A stretch of DNA of 7,133 bases from contig CANIXM010000092.1 in assembly GCA_947471245.1 (NCBI GenBank), forward strand, positions 1 through 7,133. Reading direction: 5' to 3'. This stretch comes from Paludibacteraceae bacterium. GTDB taxonomy: Bacteria > Bacteroidota > Bacteroidia > Bacteroidales > Paludibacteraceae. Made by a program: the position numbers and the translations under genes. The notes beneath the pieces were generated by a model. It had not been told where the DNA came from. It worked only from the letters and a program-made list of their open reading frames with translations, and did not search any database. This document shows positions 1-5,622 of the stretch, one piece after another (the stretch's first letter is position 1; each line of letters opens with the position of its first letter).

Positions 1-390
1 ATTCCTATGGAATATGAATGGCGAGAGCTACAAATGTATCTTTCGAAAAACAATTATAGCATTAGCAAAGAAAATTTGAGTTATGAGATTGGGAAATCAC
101 TTGCTACTACCAGAGGCTGGGAGGTATATCAAGCAGCATATAACACCATTGGATACGAACCGCAGTTAAACAACAAATCAGGATTTACAGCCCTCCCAAG
201 TGGAAAACATGAGCCTCAAAATTCCAAGCGATATTACAAGGATTGCTATTGGTGGTGTGATGTATGGGACACTCTAATGGTTTACCAAAATCCAAGTTAT
301 ATAAATATTGACTACTCAACCAACCAACTAGGAAGTGGAAGAGAAATAATTAGAACAAGTGGATATTGTATTCGATGCGTAAAAGATTAA
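1..390 (+). CDS. FISUMP-domain protein, C-terminal part (5' end outside window)
   Basis: The reading frame is open from base 1 and ends at TAA 388-390, so this is the 3' end of a longer gene. The ATG at 7 lies inside the domain and is unlikely to be the true start: the preceding Ile-Pro plus 'EYEWRELQMYL' matches the 'VPTDaEW..L..yL' core of the FISUMP domain (Fibrobacter succinogenes major paralogous domain). Further family marks are 'SGFTALPSG' near residue 60 of the visible part, a WW pair ('CYWWCDVWD') and the terminal 'IRCVKD' with a Cys two residues before Arg-Cys. Such domains usually form the C-terminus of secreted or lipid-anchored surface proteins in Bacteroidota and Fibrobacteres; no enzymatic role is established. 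It ends tail to tail with a second FISUMP gene 33 bp away, whose last residues are nearly the same (IRCVKDN). Signal peptide and N-terminal domains cannot be seen. Family call is firm, function unknown. Confidence 0.85.
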   Translation: MPMEYEWRELQMYLSKNNYSISKENLSYEIGKSLATTRGWEVYQAAYNTIGYEPQLNNKSGFTALPSGKHEPQNSKRYYKDCYWWCDVWDTLMVYQNPSYINIDYSTNQLGSGREIIRTSGYCIRCVKD

Positions 391-423
391 CGCCTTTGTC
401 CACCAAATATATTCGGCAGAGAA

Positions 424-1659
424 TCAATTATCCTTGACGCAACGAATAGAAACTCCTACTTTCTTGTAAGTTGATTGCAGTCCAAAATTAGCACTCCCCT
501 TATCACCATCATTCGACCAAGCAAAGGAGTTGTCATCTTGTGTCACACTCCACCAAAATATTGATTTGTTATAATAGACATAATCTGCTGTGCCATAACC
601 ACTACGATAGCCATAAGTCTGCGCACTAAAACATGCCACATCTGTTGAACTCAGGTTGTTTAATAATACGAATTCGTTAAATGTTTCCCAATCTGCTTTT
701 GTTGGAACATGCCATCCCACTGGTGCAATGCCACGAGGATCAACAGCTGCATACCAATTATAAAACCGACCATTATTAGCAATAAAGTTAGCATCTGTAG
801 AATTGTCATAAGTGCATTGAGCACCAGTGGATAATTTTAGCCACGACCTATCATCCTTTACATAGGGAATAGGATCACCATTTCTATAGCTTGTTACACG
901 CAGGTTTTCCATCATCCAAGTTTGAGTCCCAATGGTGATTGTATGATAGATGTTTCCATCCTTATCTTTTACTGTATTTGGCTGCGGTGGAGTGGTAAAA
1001 CTCATTTGTTCTCCATAGCTGACACCTTTCAAATTTGTTGCATAAGCCCTCACATAATAGGTGGTTTCAGATTCTAAACCAGAAATCACTCCTATTATGG
1101 ATGCGTTTGATGATTTATCTTCCACCACATTATCTGATAGCGAAGGATTTTCTTTGGTACTCCAACACACACCTTTTGAAATAATGCGTGTTCCTCCATC
1201 AGATTGAACACTTGCACCCAGGTTTACTGAATTATGCGTAATATTTGTTGCTATAGTTGAAGATAAAACAGGCTTATACAACCCTGCTGGTGTAGTAAAT
1301 GACAATTCATTGCCATAACTTGTGCCAATAGAATTGGTGGCAAATGCGCGCACATAATAAACAGTATTGCCTGCAAGACCAGTCATCTTACACACAAACT
1401 CTTTCATTCCTAGACTATCTATCATTTTATTATCACTGGTAGTGGGATTAGGTTTATTAGCCCAACAAATACCACGCAATGTAATAGCGTCATCGCCATC
1501 GTTTACTACAAAACCTCCACTAAGTGCACTCGTATCCGTAATGGAGGTTATTTGTACAGAGGTTAGTGTTGGAATAGTCTTAGTTGGTTCTTCCTCAATG
1601 GTCATCTTACAGCCAGCTAAAAAAAATAATATGCCCAAAATCAAAAACATATTTTTCAT
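424..1659 (-). CDS. Lipoprotein with two Fn3-like repeats and a C-terminal FISUMP domain
   Basis: A 411-residue protein starting at ATG 1659-1657. An upstream in-frame TTG at 1671 lies inside the neighbouring IS end and overlaps the transposase stop, so the ATG is preferred. The start is followed at once by a lipoprotein signal peptide (MKNMFLILGILFFLAGC) with Cys17 as the probable acylated residue; the acidic EEE just after it may act as a surface-export signal as in other Bacteroidota (inference). Residues ~30-124 and ~127-222 are two related beta-sandwich (Fn3-like) repeats, each with 'GxCW' near the middle and 'YYVRAxATN..G.SYG...SFTTP' at the end. Residues ~227-411 are a FISUMP domain ('IGTQTWMMENLR', 'GRFYNWYA', 'GWHVPTKADWE', 'IRCVKDN'). 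It is probably an outer-membrane surface protein; ligand and function are unknown. No Shine-Dalgarno is visible. An IS630-type element ends 3 bp before the ATG, so the native promoter and leader are displaced. The reading frame itself is intact. Confidence 0.9.
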   Translation of the reverse strand: MKNMFLILGILFFLAGCKMTIEEEPTKTIPTLTSVQITSITDTSALSGGFVVNDGDDAITLRGICWANKPNPTTSDNKMIDSLGMKEFVCKMTGLAGNTVYYVRAFATNSIGTSYGNELSFTTPAGLYKPVLSSTIATNITHNSVNLGASVQSDGGTRIISKGVCWSTKENPSLSDNVVEDKSSNASIIGVISGLESETTYYVRAYATNLKGVSYGEQMSFTTPPQPNTVKDKDGNIYHTITIGTQTWMMENLRVTSYRNGDPIPYVKDDRSWLKLSTGAQCTYDNSTDANFIANNGRFYNWYAAVDPRGIAPVGWHVPTKADWETFNEFVLLNNLSSTDVACFSAQTYGYRSGYGTADYVYYNKSIFWWSVTQDDNSFAWSNDGDKGSANFGLQSTYKKVGVSIRCVKDN

Positions 1660-1662
1660 ATA

Positions 1663-1691
1663 AGTAATCAATAAAAATTAATGTTATATTT
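1663..1691. repeat. Left terminal inverted repeat of the IS630-type element
   Basis: It begins AGTAATCAATAAAA and ends in the 10-bp core TGTTATATTT (1682-1691), which is perfectly repeated in inverted form at the other end. Flanked outside by TA at 1661-1662. The transposase stop codon (TGA, 1670-1668) and its last residues are encoded inside this repeat. Confidence 0.8.
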
Positions 1692-2285
1692 TTGGCTTCC
1701 GATGTTTTCTAAAATGTAGTTCAAGCGTTCTTTGAGATTTTCGATGTTCTTATAGGCATCAAATGGCAACCAATTATACTTAATGAATCTCCAAAGAATC
1801 TCTATTTTGTTAAGTTCTGGTGAATACGCAGGCAAGAAATAAATGTATATATCTTGCTCTCTCCATTGCTCCATTTTAGCTTTAAAAGCCTTACTGTGAT
1901 GTACTGGTGCATTATCAACTACCACGATTGTTTGCTTAATAGCGGTTTTAGCAAACTGATCAAAAACACCTATTATTTTTTCTGAATTTAGGGTTCCTTG
2001 AAAAGTTTGTGAATACAATTTACAATCTGGTGTCATCAGCCCAAATACACTCATTGCTATTGACTTGGCAGCTGGCACTAAGATTTGCTCATCCTTTTTC
2101 TGCCAAGCATAACTAACACTGGGTGTGAGTGAGAAATGGCTCGCATCTGCAAAGTATAAATCGACATATCCGTCACGATGCATTTGAACAAAAGCATCAA
2201 TTTCGGCTTTATGCCAATCAAATACGCGTTGGTCACGTTTATGCTTTAGGGATTTTCGGATTCGTCTCCAAGTATAGCCCAGCAT
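1668..2285 (-). CDS. IS630-family transposase, catalytic DDE part (orfB frame)
   Basis: This frame encodes the RNase H-like catalytic domain that cuts and joins the element's ends. Counting from the ATG at 2285, the acidic triad is complete: Asp47 in 'LYFADASHF', Asp124 in 'VVVDNAPVHH' and Glu162 in 'LPAYSPELNKIEILW'. The C-terminus is full length and its TGA sits in the left terminal repeat. Its first residues (GYTWRRIRKSLK) directly continue the fold that orfA leaves unfinished, so it is probably not a separate gene but the second half of one transposase, joined by a +1 shift; the joined protein would be about 335 residues, normal for the family. The ATG at 2285 overlaps the end of orfA by 47 bp, so independent re-initiation is also possible. 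Stop to lipoprotein ATG is 8 nt, so one transcript could cover both. Confidence 0.9.
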   Translation of the reverse strand: MLGYTWRRIRKSLKHKRDQRVFDWHKAEIDAFVQMHRDGYVDLYFADASHFSLTPSVSYAWQKKDEQILVPAAKSIAMSVFGLMTPDCKLYSQTFQGTLNSEKIIGVFDQFAKTAIKQTIVVVDNAPVHHSKAFKAKMEQWREQDIYIYFLPAYSPELNKIEILWRFIKYNWLPFDAYKNIENLKERLNYILENIGSQKYNINFY

Positions 2286-2676
2286 CTTTTAAAAAATTCT
2301 GTAAGGTTAATTTACAGACTTTTATACCATATTGTTTTTCAATATCTTCGAGCACAAAATGAAGATTTCTGTTGTTCTTATCCAGTATTTTAGGAATCTG
2401 AGTGGCTATGGATTTTAACTTGACTTTTGCACCTTGACCTTTAGCTGGTCTTAATACAGAAAAACGTTTCTGACTATCAACACTTTCCCATACATCTAGA
2501 AGTCGCTTAACTGACACCCAATGAATGTTCATTAATTTGGCTAATTGTTGCATGGAATTACCTTGACTTGATAACAACAGACACAAACTACGGTTGCGCT
2601 CAACTGAATTTGTACTGTGTTTTTGCAAATATTCTAGATGTTCTCTTTCTGCAGAACTTAATGTTACTATTCTCAT
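2239..2676 (-). CDS. IS630-family transposase, N-terminal DNA-binding part (orfA frame)
   Basis: A 145-residue frame that starts at ATG 2676-2674; an in-frame TTG at 2697 lies within the promoter's -7 element and is rejected. Residues ~25-65 form a helix-turn-helix ('GNSMQQLAKLMNIHWVSVKRLLDVW') and residues ~75-132 a second winged-helix-like part ('RPAKGQGAKVKLKS...'), the usual arrangement of IS630 transposase N-termini, which bind the terminal repeats. After 'LQNFLKDAG' the frame departs from the family pattern and runs out in about a dozen unrelated residues, while the +1 frame (orfB) continues with the expected 'GYTWRRIRKSLK'. Whether the shift is programmed or a mutation cannot be told from one copy. 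The product of this frame alone could bind the IS ends without cutting. Confidence 0.87.
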   Translation of the reverse strand: MRIVTLSSAEREHLEYLQKHSTNSVERNRSLCLLLSSQGNSMQQLAKLMNIHWVSVKRLLDVWESVDSQKRFSVLRPAKGQGAKVKLKSIATQIPKILDKNNRNLHFVLEDIEKQYGIKVCKLTLQNFLKDAGLYLETNPKIPKA

Positions 2677-2682
2677 ATATGG

Positions 2683-2707
2683 TTGATTATAAGACAAATA
2701 TAATCAA
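2683..2707. repeat. Perfect 9-bp dyad (7-bp spacer) over the transposase promoter
   Basis: TTGATTATA (2683-2691) and TATAATCAA (2699-2707) are exact inverted copies separated by 7 bp. One arm overlaps the TA half of the -7 element, the other lies at the expected transcription start. The position suits an operator for self-repression, perhaps by the HTH protein of orfA; that role is inferred. It is AT-rich, so chance cannot be excluded. Confidence 0.5.
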
Positions 2708-2725
2708 AATTATTGAGATAGACAA
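2695..2725 (-). promoter_or_regulatory. Promoter of the IS transposase (TTG-N20-TATATTTG)
   Basis: On the minus strand TTG (2725-2723) is followed after 20 bp by TATATTTG (2702-2695), an exact fit to the Bacteroidota -7 pattern TAnnTTTG. A transcript would start near 2688-2690, giving a leader of only about 12-15 nt before the orfA ATG at 2676. It lies inside the IS and points toward the lipoprotein gene. Confidence 0.65.
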
Positions 2726-2735
2726 GGAAATTAAC

Positions 2736-2764
2736 AAATATAACAATAATTATTTTAAACTACT
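2736..2764. repeat. Right terminal inverted repeat of the IS630-type element
   Basis: Read on the minus strand it begins AGTAGTTTAAAATA and ends in TGTTATATTT, matching the left repeat at 23 of 29 positions. Flanked outside by TA at 2765-2766. It lies upstream of the transposase promoter. Confidence 0.8.
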
Positions 2765-2766
2765 TA

Positions 2767-2794
2767 CTATCGCAAATTATGGTGTCAATTAATG
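2767..2794 (-). other. Displaced original upstream flank of the lipoprotein gene
   Basis: If the IS and one TA copy are removed, this 28-bp stretch joins directly to 'TATATG', the lipoprotein start. It would be the whole space between the tRNA-Ser terminator T-run (2795-2800) and the gene. It contains TAATTTG on the minus strand, a near but inexact match to the -7 element, with no convincing -33 element. Native expression may have relied on this weak element, on read-through from the tRNA, or on sequence since lost. Confidence 0.45.
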
Positions 2795-2828
2795 AAAAAA
2801 CCGCCAATAACAATCCAGTTATTGGCGG
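2795..2828 (-). terminator. Intrinsic terminator of tRNA-Ser
   Basis: A perfect 11-bp stem (CCGCCAATAAC 2801-2811 with GTTATTGGCGG 2818-2828) and a 6-nt loop is followed on the minus strand by six T (2800-2795). It begins 8 nt after the tRNA 3' end. Strong Rho-independent terminator. Confidence 0.9.
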
Positions 2829-2836
2829 TCAATAAG

Positions 2837-2923
2837 CGGAAGCTACGAGATTCGAACTCGTGGTACGGTTGCCCGTACGTCAGTTTAGCAAACTGGTGGT
2901 TTCAGCCACTCACCCAAACTTCC
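2837..2923 (-). tRNA. tRNA-Ser (anticodon GCT)
   Basis: An 87-nt class II tRNA read on the minus strand. The acceptor stem pairs GGAAGTT with AGCTTCC, followed by discriminator G. The anticodon loop is TTGCTAA, giving anticodon GCT, which reads AGC and AGT. The long variable arm GTACGG-GCAA-CCGTAC is typical of serine tRNAs, and the T arm is ACGAG-TTCGAAT-CTCGT. The outermost anticodon-stem pair is a C-A mismatch. CCA is not encoded. The gene has its own promoter and terminator, so it is a single-gene unit. Confidence 0.95.
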
Positions 2924-2947
2924 TTCTTGCTATTCGCTTAGCGGGTG

Positions 2948-2978
2948 CAAATATAGCACGTAATTTTGGATTACCAAA
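2948..2978 (-). promoter_or_regulatory. Promoter of tRNA-Ser (TTTG-N19-TATATTTG)
   Basis: On the minus strand TTTG (2978-2975) is followed after 19 bp by TATATTTG (2955-2948), a full match to the Bacteroidota housekeeping sigma pattern. The start would fall about 15-20 nt before the mature tRNA 5' end at 2923. This is the best promoter in the window and supports the phylum assignment. Confidence 0.8.
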
Positions 2979-3012
2979 GCTTTTTTTTTCAAAATAATCA
3001 AAAACTAATTCG

Positions 3013-3020
3013 TAAATTTG
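3013..3020 (+). promoter_or_regulatory. Probable -7 element of the mltG promoter
   Basis: TAAATTTG fits TAnnTTTG and lies 43 bp before the mltG ATG, predicting a leader of about 35 nt. No TTTG stands about 19-20 bp upstream; that position is a T-run and A-rich stretch, so the -33 element is weak or absent. The intergenic region is shared with the divergent tRNA-Ser promoter. Confidence 0.55.
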
Positions 3021-3062
3021 CGCTCCGAAAGGCTTATTAGCAGTAGATCAGTAATTATTACC

Positions 3063-4121
3063 ATGTCAATAAAAAAAGAAAAACGCAGTTTTCCAATCAG
3101 TTGGAAAAAACCATTGAGCTGGATGATGACCTTATTTGTAATCACCCTTGCTTATCTTGCTTATGTTTTATTCTTCCCCTGCATTTACACTCCAAACAGC
3201 GAAGTCAGCTATCTTTATATCAAAGAGAAAAGCTCCTTCGAGGATGTAGTCAAAAATCTTGAAAACTCCACCAAATCATCAAACAGCTCTACTTTTAGCC
3301 AAGCATCTGCTTTACTGCGATACGGTTCAAAAATCAGAGCGGGAAAATATGAAATCAAAAATGGAATGAACAATTTCCAATTGGTGAGAATACTCCGAAG
3401 TGGCAAACAAACGCCTGTCAAACTTTCGTTTAACAATATCAGAACCAAAGAACAGCTTGCGGGACGAATAGCAGAACAGCTAATGGCGGACTCCATCAGC
3501 ATCCTTCAACTGTTGAATGATTCGGCTTATCTATCGGCTATTAATCTCAATCCTTATACGTCCATAACATTGTTTATTCCCAACACCTACGAGATGTATT
3601 GGAATACGGATGCCAAGGAACTTTTTGAAAGGATGAACAAAGAATACACCAAGTTTTGGACACCAGAAAGAAAAGCAAAAGCTGACTCTATCCCACTTAC
3701 GCTTGCCGAAGTGAGCACCTTAGCATCTATTGTAGAAGAGGAAACAAACAACAAAAAAGACCGACCCATGGTAGCTGGGCTATATATCAATCGCCTAAAA
3801 GCTGAAATGCCATTACAGGCTGACCCTACAGTAAAATTTGCAGTGGGTGATTTCACCATCAAGCGCATTCTATTTGGTCATCTCAGAACCCAATCGCCTT
3901 ACAACACCTACAAAAACACGGGCTTACCTCCAGGTCCTATCCGCGTGGCAACCGAAGCTGGTATTGATGCGGTGCTCAACTACAGCAAACACAATTACAT
4001 CTACATGTGTGCGTCAGAGACACTGAATGGAGAGCATAAATTTGCAGCCGACTGGGACGAACATAGTCGCAATGCCAAAAAATACCAAGAGGAATTGAAT
4101 AAGCGAAAGATATTTAAATAG
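3063..4121 (+). CDS. mltG: Endolytic murein transglycosylase MltG (YceG-like)
   Basis: A 352-residue protein that cleaves nascent glycan strands in the periplasm, acting at the outer face of the inner membrane as a terminator of peptidoglycan polymerisation. The ATG at 3063 is chosen over an in-frame TTG at 3018, which lies within the promoter's -7 element. A short basic N-terminus (KKEKR) precedes one membrane segment at ~18-38 (single-pass, catalytic domain outside). The YceG domain shows 'FIPNTYEMYW', then 'LASIVEEET' with Glu225 as the likely catalytic Glu (matching E. coli Glu218), 'AGLYINRL', 'LQADPTVKF', 'SPYNTYKNTGLPPGPI' and a final 'GEHKFAADWDEHSRNAKKY'. Length is normal and all key motifs are present. 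It is monocistronic: its own promoter element upstream, a hairpin terminator downstream. It stops with TAG, relevant to the amber codon in the fic gene. Confidence 0.95.
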   Translation: MSIKKEKRSFPISWKKPLSWMMTLFVITLAYLAYVLFFPCIYTPNSEVSYLYIKEKSSFEDVVKNLENSTKSSNSSTFSQASALLRYGSKIRAGKYEIKNGMNNFQLVRILRSGKQTPVKLSFNNIRTKEQLAGRIAEQLMADSISILQLLNDSAYLSAINLNPYTSITLFIPNTYEMYWNTDAKELFERMNKEYTKFWTPERKAKADSIPLTLAEVSTLASIVEEETNNKKDRPMVAGLYINRLKAEMPLQADPTVKFAVGDFTIKRILFGHLRTQSPYNTYKNTGLPPGPIRVATEAGIDAVLNYSKHNYIYMCASETLNGEHKFAADWDEHSRNAKKYQEELNKRKIFK

Positions 4122-4154
4122 TGAGAATATTGTTAATGGAAAATAGCAAATAGG

Positions 4155-4181
4155 CTGGTACATTAATGCCAGTTTATTTTT
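4155..4181 (+). terminator. Probable intrinsic terminator of mltG
   Basis: CTGGTA (4155-4160) pairs with TGCCAG (4167-4172), one G-T pair, around a 6-nt loop, followed by TTTATTTTT (4173-4181). It lies 33 bp past the mltG stop. The stem is short, so efficiency may be modest. Confidence 0.65.
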
Positions 4182-4442
4182 GTCTGACAAAACAAATCAA
4201 TTAGTTTAGTCTCTGCCCACTTGCTTAGCACAACAAATAAATTGATTAACTCCAAATAGTCTATAAAAGAACCTGTAATCCAGCAAGATAGCGACTACCA
4301 TTTTTTATGAGCTATTTGTGAAATAACAGAATGGATATTCTACTTAGTGCACTATTGTGTAAGGATAACACCCAAACGTTATTAAGCCTTAGTGTTGGCA
4401 ACTACTGGATGAATTTCGTAGGTATTGCGCGTAAAGTAGATT
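4182..4442. other. Intergenic region without recognisable gene
   Basis: Between the mltG terminator and the end of the convergent fic locus. I find no ORF of useful length, no tRNA and no consensus promoter. The only structure is an 8-bp inverted repeat AATCAATT/AATTGATT (4195-4202 and 4240-4247) and a 5-bp stem ATAAC/GTTAT near 4365-4382, both weak. It is longer than the gaps elsewhere in the window, so a lost gene or small RNA is possible but unsupported. Confidence 0.4.
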
Positions 4443-5444
4443 TTACACCTCCGTTTTTAAGTAATAGCCACCCGATTTTGGAGCACCTTTGAACTCAATT
4501 CTATCGTTGACTTTCAACAATGCCAGATGCCTTTCGATTGTTCGTTTCGTTTTATCAGGTCTTTGTTTAGCAAGTTGGTTCGCATTTATACCTGGAAATT
4601 GTTTTATCAGTCCAAGTACTCGTTCCAATTCCTCATTTACACCGACATTTACACCGACATCATTTACTTTTTCTAATGGTTCTCCCTGTCTGCTTTTGAG
4701 TGTATTGAGTATTTCACCTAGCATAAACTCTACAAAAACACCACAATCGGCACCCAAAGCACTGTCGTTAATTGCTTTGTAGTAAAGTTGTTGGTTCTAA
4801 AAAACCATATTTTCAACAGGTAAATATTCAAAAATAGGATGCAGTTTAGCCAACAAAATTGATTGCCAAAGTCGTCCCATGCGCCCATTGCCATCCATAA
4901 ATGGGTGAATGAATTCAAACTCATAATGAAAAACACAACTTTTAATTAACAAATGATTGGTGCTAGTGGTAAGCCATGCAAATAAATCGTCCATCAATGA
5001 AGGTACTCTGTCGGCAGGCGGTGCTATATGTACAGGTTTGTCGCCTGCAAATACCCCTACATTTCCCCTTCGGTATTTTCCGGGATTATCTACCAACGAT
5101 TCCATCAATAAACCATGTGCCCGTAACAGATCTGCTTGCTTGTATGCTTCGAAAGTCGTAAATGCATCGTATGTTTTCAAAGCATTGCGTGCCTCTTGTA
5201 TTTCTCGCACAGTTCCAATTACAGGTTTGCCTTCCAAAATGGCTGAAATTTGTTCAGCATCCAACGTATTTCCTTCAATAGCCAGTGAACCTTGTATTGA
5301 TTTTATTCGGTTAATTTTACGCAACAGTAACCCATCTTCCTGCTCCATTCGTATGGCAAAGCGTTCCATTTGCGCCGAAATTTCACCAATTAAATCAATG
5401 GTTTTGTCGCTAATACTAAATGGTGGTTTATAATTCGATGTCAT
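4443..5444 (-). pseudogene. Fic-family protein gene with an in-frame amber codon (TAG 4799-4797)
   Basis: From ATG 5444 the frame runs 215 residues to TAG, then stays open in the same frame to TAA at 4443; read through, it would be 333 codons, normal for Fic proteins with a C-terminal winged helix. Fic enzymes transfer AMP or similar groups from nucleotides to target proteins. The class II inhibitory motif SLAIEG is at 53-58 (Glu57) and the catalytic motif HPFMDGNGRMGR at 180-191 (His180), both complete. The stop interrupts 'LPVENMVF*NQQLYYKAIN'; relatives usually have Glu here, so GAG to TAG is the simplest origin. Lost with it are the last helices and a C-terminal winged-helix part ('GINANQLAKQRPDKTKRTIERHLALLK'). 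The downstream part has no good start, so it is not a separate gene. mltG and murB also end in TAG, so recoding is unlikely. A truncated, still catalytic protein is possible. The 178 bp before it (5445-5622) show no consensus promoter. Confidence 0.85.
4635..4658. repeat. Two tandem 12-bp copies in the fic linker (encode VGVN-VGVN)
   Basis: ATTTACACCGAC occurs at 4635-4646 and again at 4647-4658 without change. On the minus strand it encodes Val-Gly-Val-Asn twice, in the linker between the Fic domain and the winged helix. Because the unit is 12 bp, copy-number change would keep the frame. Confidence 0.85.
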
Positions 5445-5622
5445 ATTACAAGGATTTTTGGGACTGATATTGTATAAAAATTTGAAGTTGCGACTTGCTA
5501 CCTTCGAAATCTCGTTGACTTGTATTATTGTGAAACTTGCTGAATGGCATAACACAGCAACAATTCACACAAGTATTGAGAGCAACTTGCACTAAAAGAT
5601 GAATGCAAAATCAGTTACACCC

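Larger units (their letters stand above)
1663..2764 (-). mobile_element. Complete IS630-family insertion sequence (1102 bp)
   Basis: The element carries a two-frame IS630-type transposase and is bounded by imperfect inverted repeats of 29 bp (23 of 29 positions identical), each beginning AGTA. The bases directly outside are TA on both sides (1661-1662 and 2765-2766), as expected from the TA target duplication of the Tc1/IS630 superfamily. The length fits the usual 1.0-1.2 kb. Transcription of the transposase runs leftward, toward the lipoprotein gene that starts 3 bp beyond the left end. The boundaries were found by aligning the two ends by eye; the ends are AT-rich, but both repeats stopping exactly at a TA supports them. 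I cannot assign it to a named IS. Confidence 0.85.

Noticed and set aside
2280..2297. TTTAAAAG as a classic -1 slippery heptamer for the transposase
   Set aside because: The heptamer is in the right phase, but orfB is in the +1 frame, so a -1 shift would not reach it.
2568..2792. Plus-strand ORF of 74 codons across the IS right end
   Set aside because: It lies opposite orfA, spans the IS boundary and resembles no protein; a shadow frame in AT-rich DNA.
3018..3062. Upstream TTG start that would extend MltG by 15 residues
   Set aside because: The TTG is part of the -7 promoter element TAAATTTG, and the ATG at 3063 gives a normal basic N-terminus followed by the membrane segment.
4443..4757. 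Separate small winged-helix gene downstream of the fic stop
   Set aside because: It is in the same frame as fic, has only a TTG start, and begins in the middle of the Fic C-terminal helices.
4797..4799. TAG in fic as pyrrolysine or a reassigned codon
   Set aside because: mltG and murB both end in TAG at the expected family length, so TAG is a normal stop here.
4957..5433. Plus-strand ORF of 158 codons opposite fic
   Set aside because: The minus strand carries clear Fic motifs throughout; the opposite frame has no recognisable domain.
5485..5590. Three copies of ACTTGC (5493, 5535, 5585) upstream of fic as operator sites
   Set aside because: The units are 6 bp with unequal spacing (42 and 50 bp) and no shared flanks; chance is likely.
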